From positions 1-5,264 of the forward strand of contig DASYWT010000444.1 of the NCBI GenBank assembly GCA_035935775.1: 5,264 bases of DNA, written 5' to 3'. How positions within the stretch are numbered: the first letter of the stretch is position 1; every line of letters starts with the position of its first letter. This DNA comes from JAICWP01 sp035935775 (GTDB lineage Bacteria > Acidobacteriota > Terriglobia > Terriglobales > Acidobacteriaceae). The notes under the pieces are model-generated. The model was not told where the DNA came from. It was given only the letters and a program-made list of their open reading frames with translations, and made no database searches. A program made the translations under genes and the position numbers. This document shows positions 5,001 to 5,264 of this stretch, piece after piece.

Positions 5001-5055
5001 ACCGCTCGCACTTGGTCTGTGCCTTGCGGCATCCGGCCTGCGTGGTCACACCCGG

Positions 5056-5264
5056 CTAAAACGCCGTCTTGGCCGACAGGTGGTGGCGTGTGCGCACCAG
5101 GCCGATGGCCCGCACGCGGTCGTACGCCGTATGCAGGTCCTGGCTGAGCAGGTGGACCACCTGCAGGCATGCATCCCGATGCATCCGCAGGAAGTGCAGC
5201 ATGTCCTTGCGGCGGATAAATGCCACCTGCGCATGGTCCAGCATCTCGGCTGTGACCTCGTACG
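5056..5264 (-). CDS. Crp/Fnr-type cyclic-nucleotide-binding protein, C-terminal end only; no HTH domain
   Basis: The gene enters from the right edge and stops at 5056; 68 residues are visible. Y-E-V-T-A-E-M-L-D (1-9) and A-F-I-R-R-K-D-M-L-H-F-L (14-25) match the last strands of the Crp/Fnr sensor barrel. C-L-Q-V-V-H-L-L-S-Q-D-L-H-T-A-Y-D-R-V-R-A-I-G-L (32-55, in two parts around S40) matches the long dimerisation helix. Full-length family members then continue for roughly 80-90 residues with a winged helix-turn-helix. Here the protein ends after R-T-R-H-H-L-S-A-K-T-A-F. Neither other frame over the next 70 bp reads like the missing domain. It is therefore either a truncated regulator or a stand-alone sensor domain. 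The cytochrome gene lies 66 bp downstream on the same strand. The N-terminus and the effector-pocket residues are outside the window. Confidence 0.75.
   Translation of the reverse strand, partial: YEVTAEMLDHAQVAFIRRKDMLHFLRMHRDACLQVVHLLSQDLHTAYDRVRAIGLVRTRHHLSAKTAF

Noticed and set aside
4990..5049. GTG start at 5049 for the cytochrome
   Set aside because: It would add 20 charged, Cys-containing residues before the signal peptide. The ATG at 4989 has a suitably spaced GAGG.

Overview
The window is GC-rich bacterial DNA with short intergenic gaps. It most resembles an acidobacterium. The clues are an Ig-domain-containing Pal lipoprotein of acidobacterial style, a small secreted protein with a D-L-P-x-T-A-F-D-E motif, a zinc-ribbon protein beginning MERKYKQRGY, and a palindromic intergenic element with CGGCTTCAGCCG- and GGGCTTTAGCCC-type hairpins. 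This assignment rests on remembered family patterns, not on a search.

Left part (1-1056): two minus-strand genes in operon order. A zinc-ribbon protein (390-812) is followed 21 bp later by the N-terminal third or so of a membrane protein, probably a CPBP/CAAX-type protease (1-368, running off the left edge). A promoter for this pair (about 890-919) lies back to back with a plus-strand promoter (1000-1028). The plus-strand promoter serves a small predicted secreted protein (1057-1362).

Middle (1363-3033): a 363-bp stretch without a convincing gene contains a perfect 12-bp hairpin. It is followed by a minus-strand exported protein with a C-terminal ELHP-type domain (1726-2331, start uncertain) and then a 650-bp non-coding stretch. 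That stretch holds a 114-bp palindromic repeat bounded by 10-bp inverted repeats.

Right part (3034-5264): a well-formed Pal/OmpA-family lipoprotein (3034-3759) with a strong Shine-Dalgarno sequence and a textbook intrinsic terminator. Next is a P-loop kinase of the AAA_33 / COG0645 type (3883-4425) that may be translated from a near-leaderless mRNA. On the opposite strand, converging on it, are a periplasmic pentaheme c-type cytochrome (4519-4989) and, upstream of that, the C-terminal end of a Crp/Fnr-type cyclic-nucleotide-binding protein (5056-5264). The latter ends before any helix-turn-helix DNA-binding domain.

The genes do not form one pathway. The window joins several small transcription units: envelope (Pal, membrane protease, exported proteins), electron transfer (cytochrome plus its sensor-like neighbour) and a solitary kinase. 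No tRNA, rRNA, CRISPR array, transposase gene or phage gene was seen. The least explained items are the palindromic element, the HTH-less Crp/Fnr-like protein next to the cytochrome, the small secreted protein and the ELHP-domain protein.
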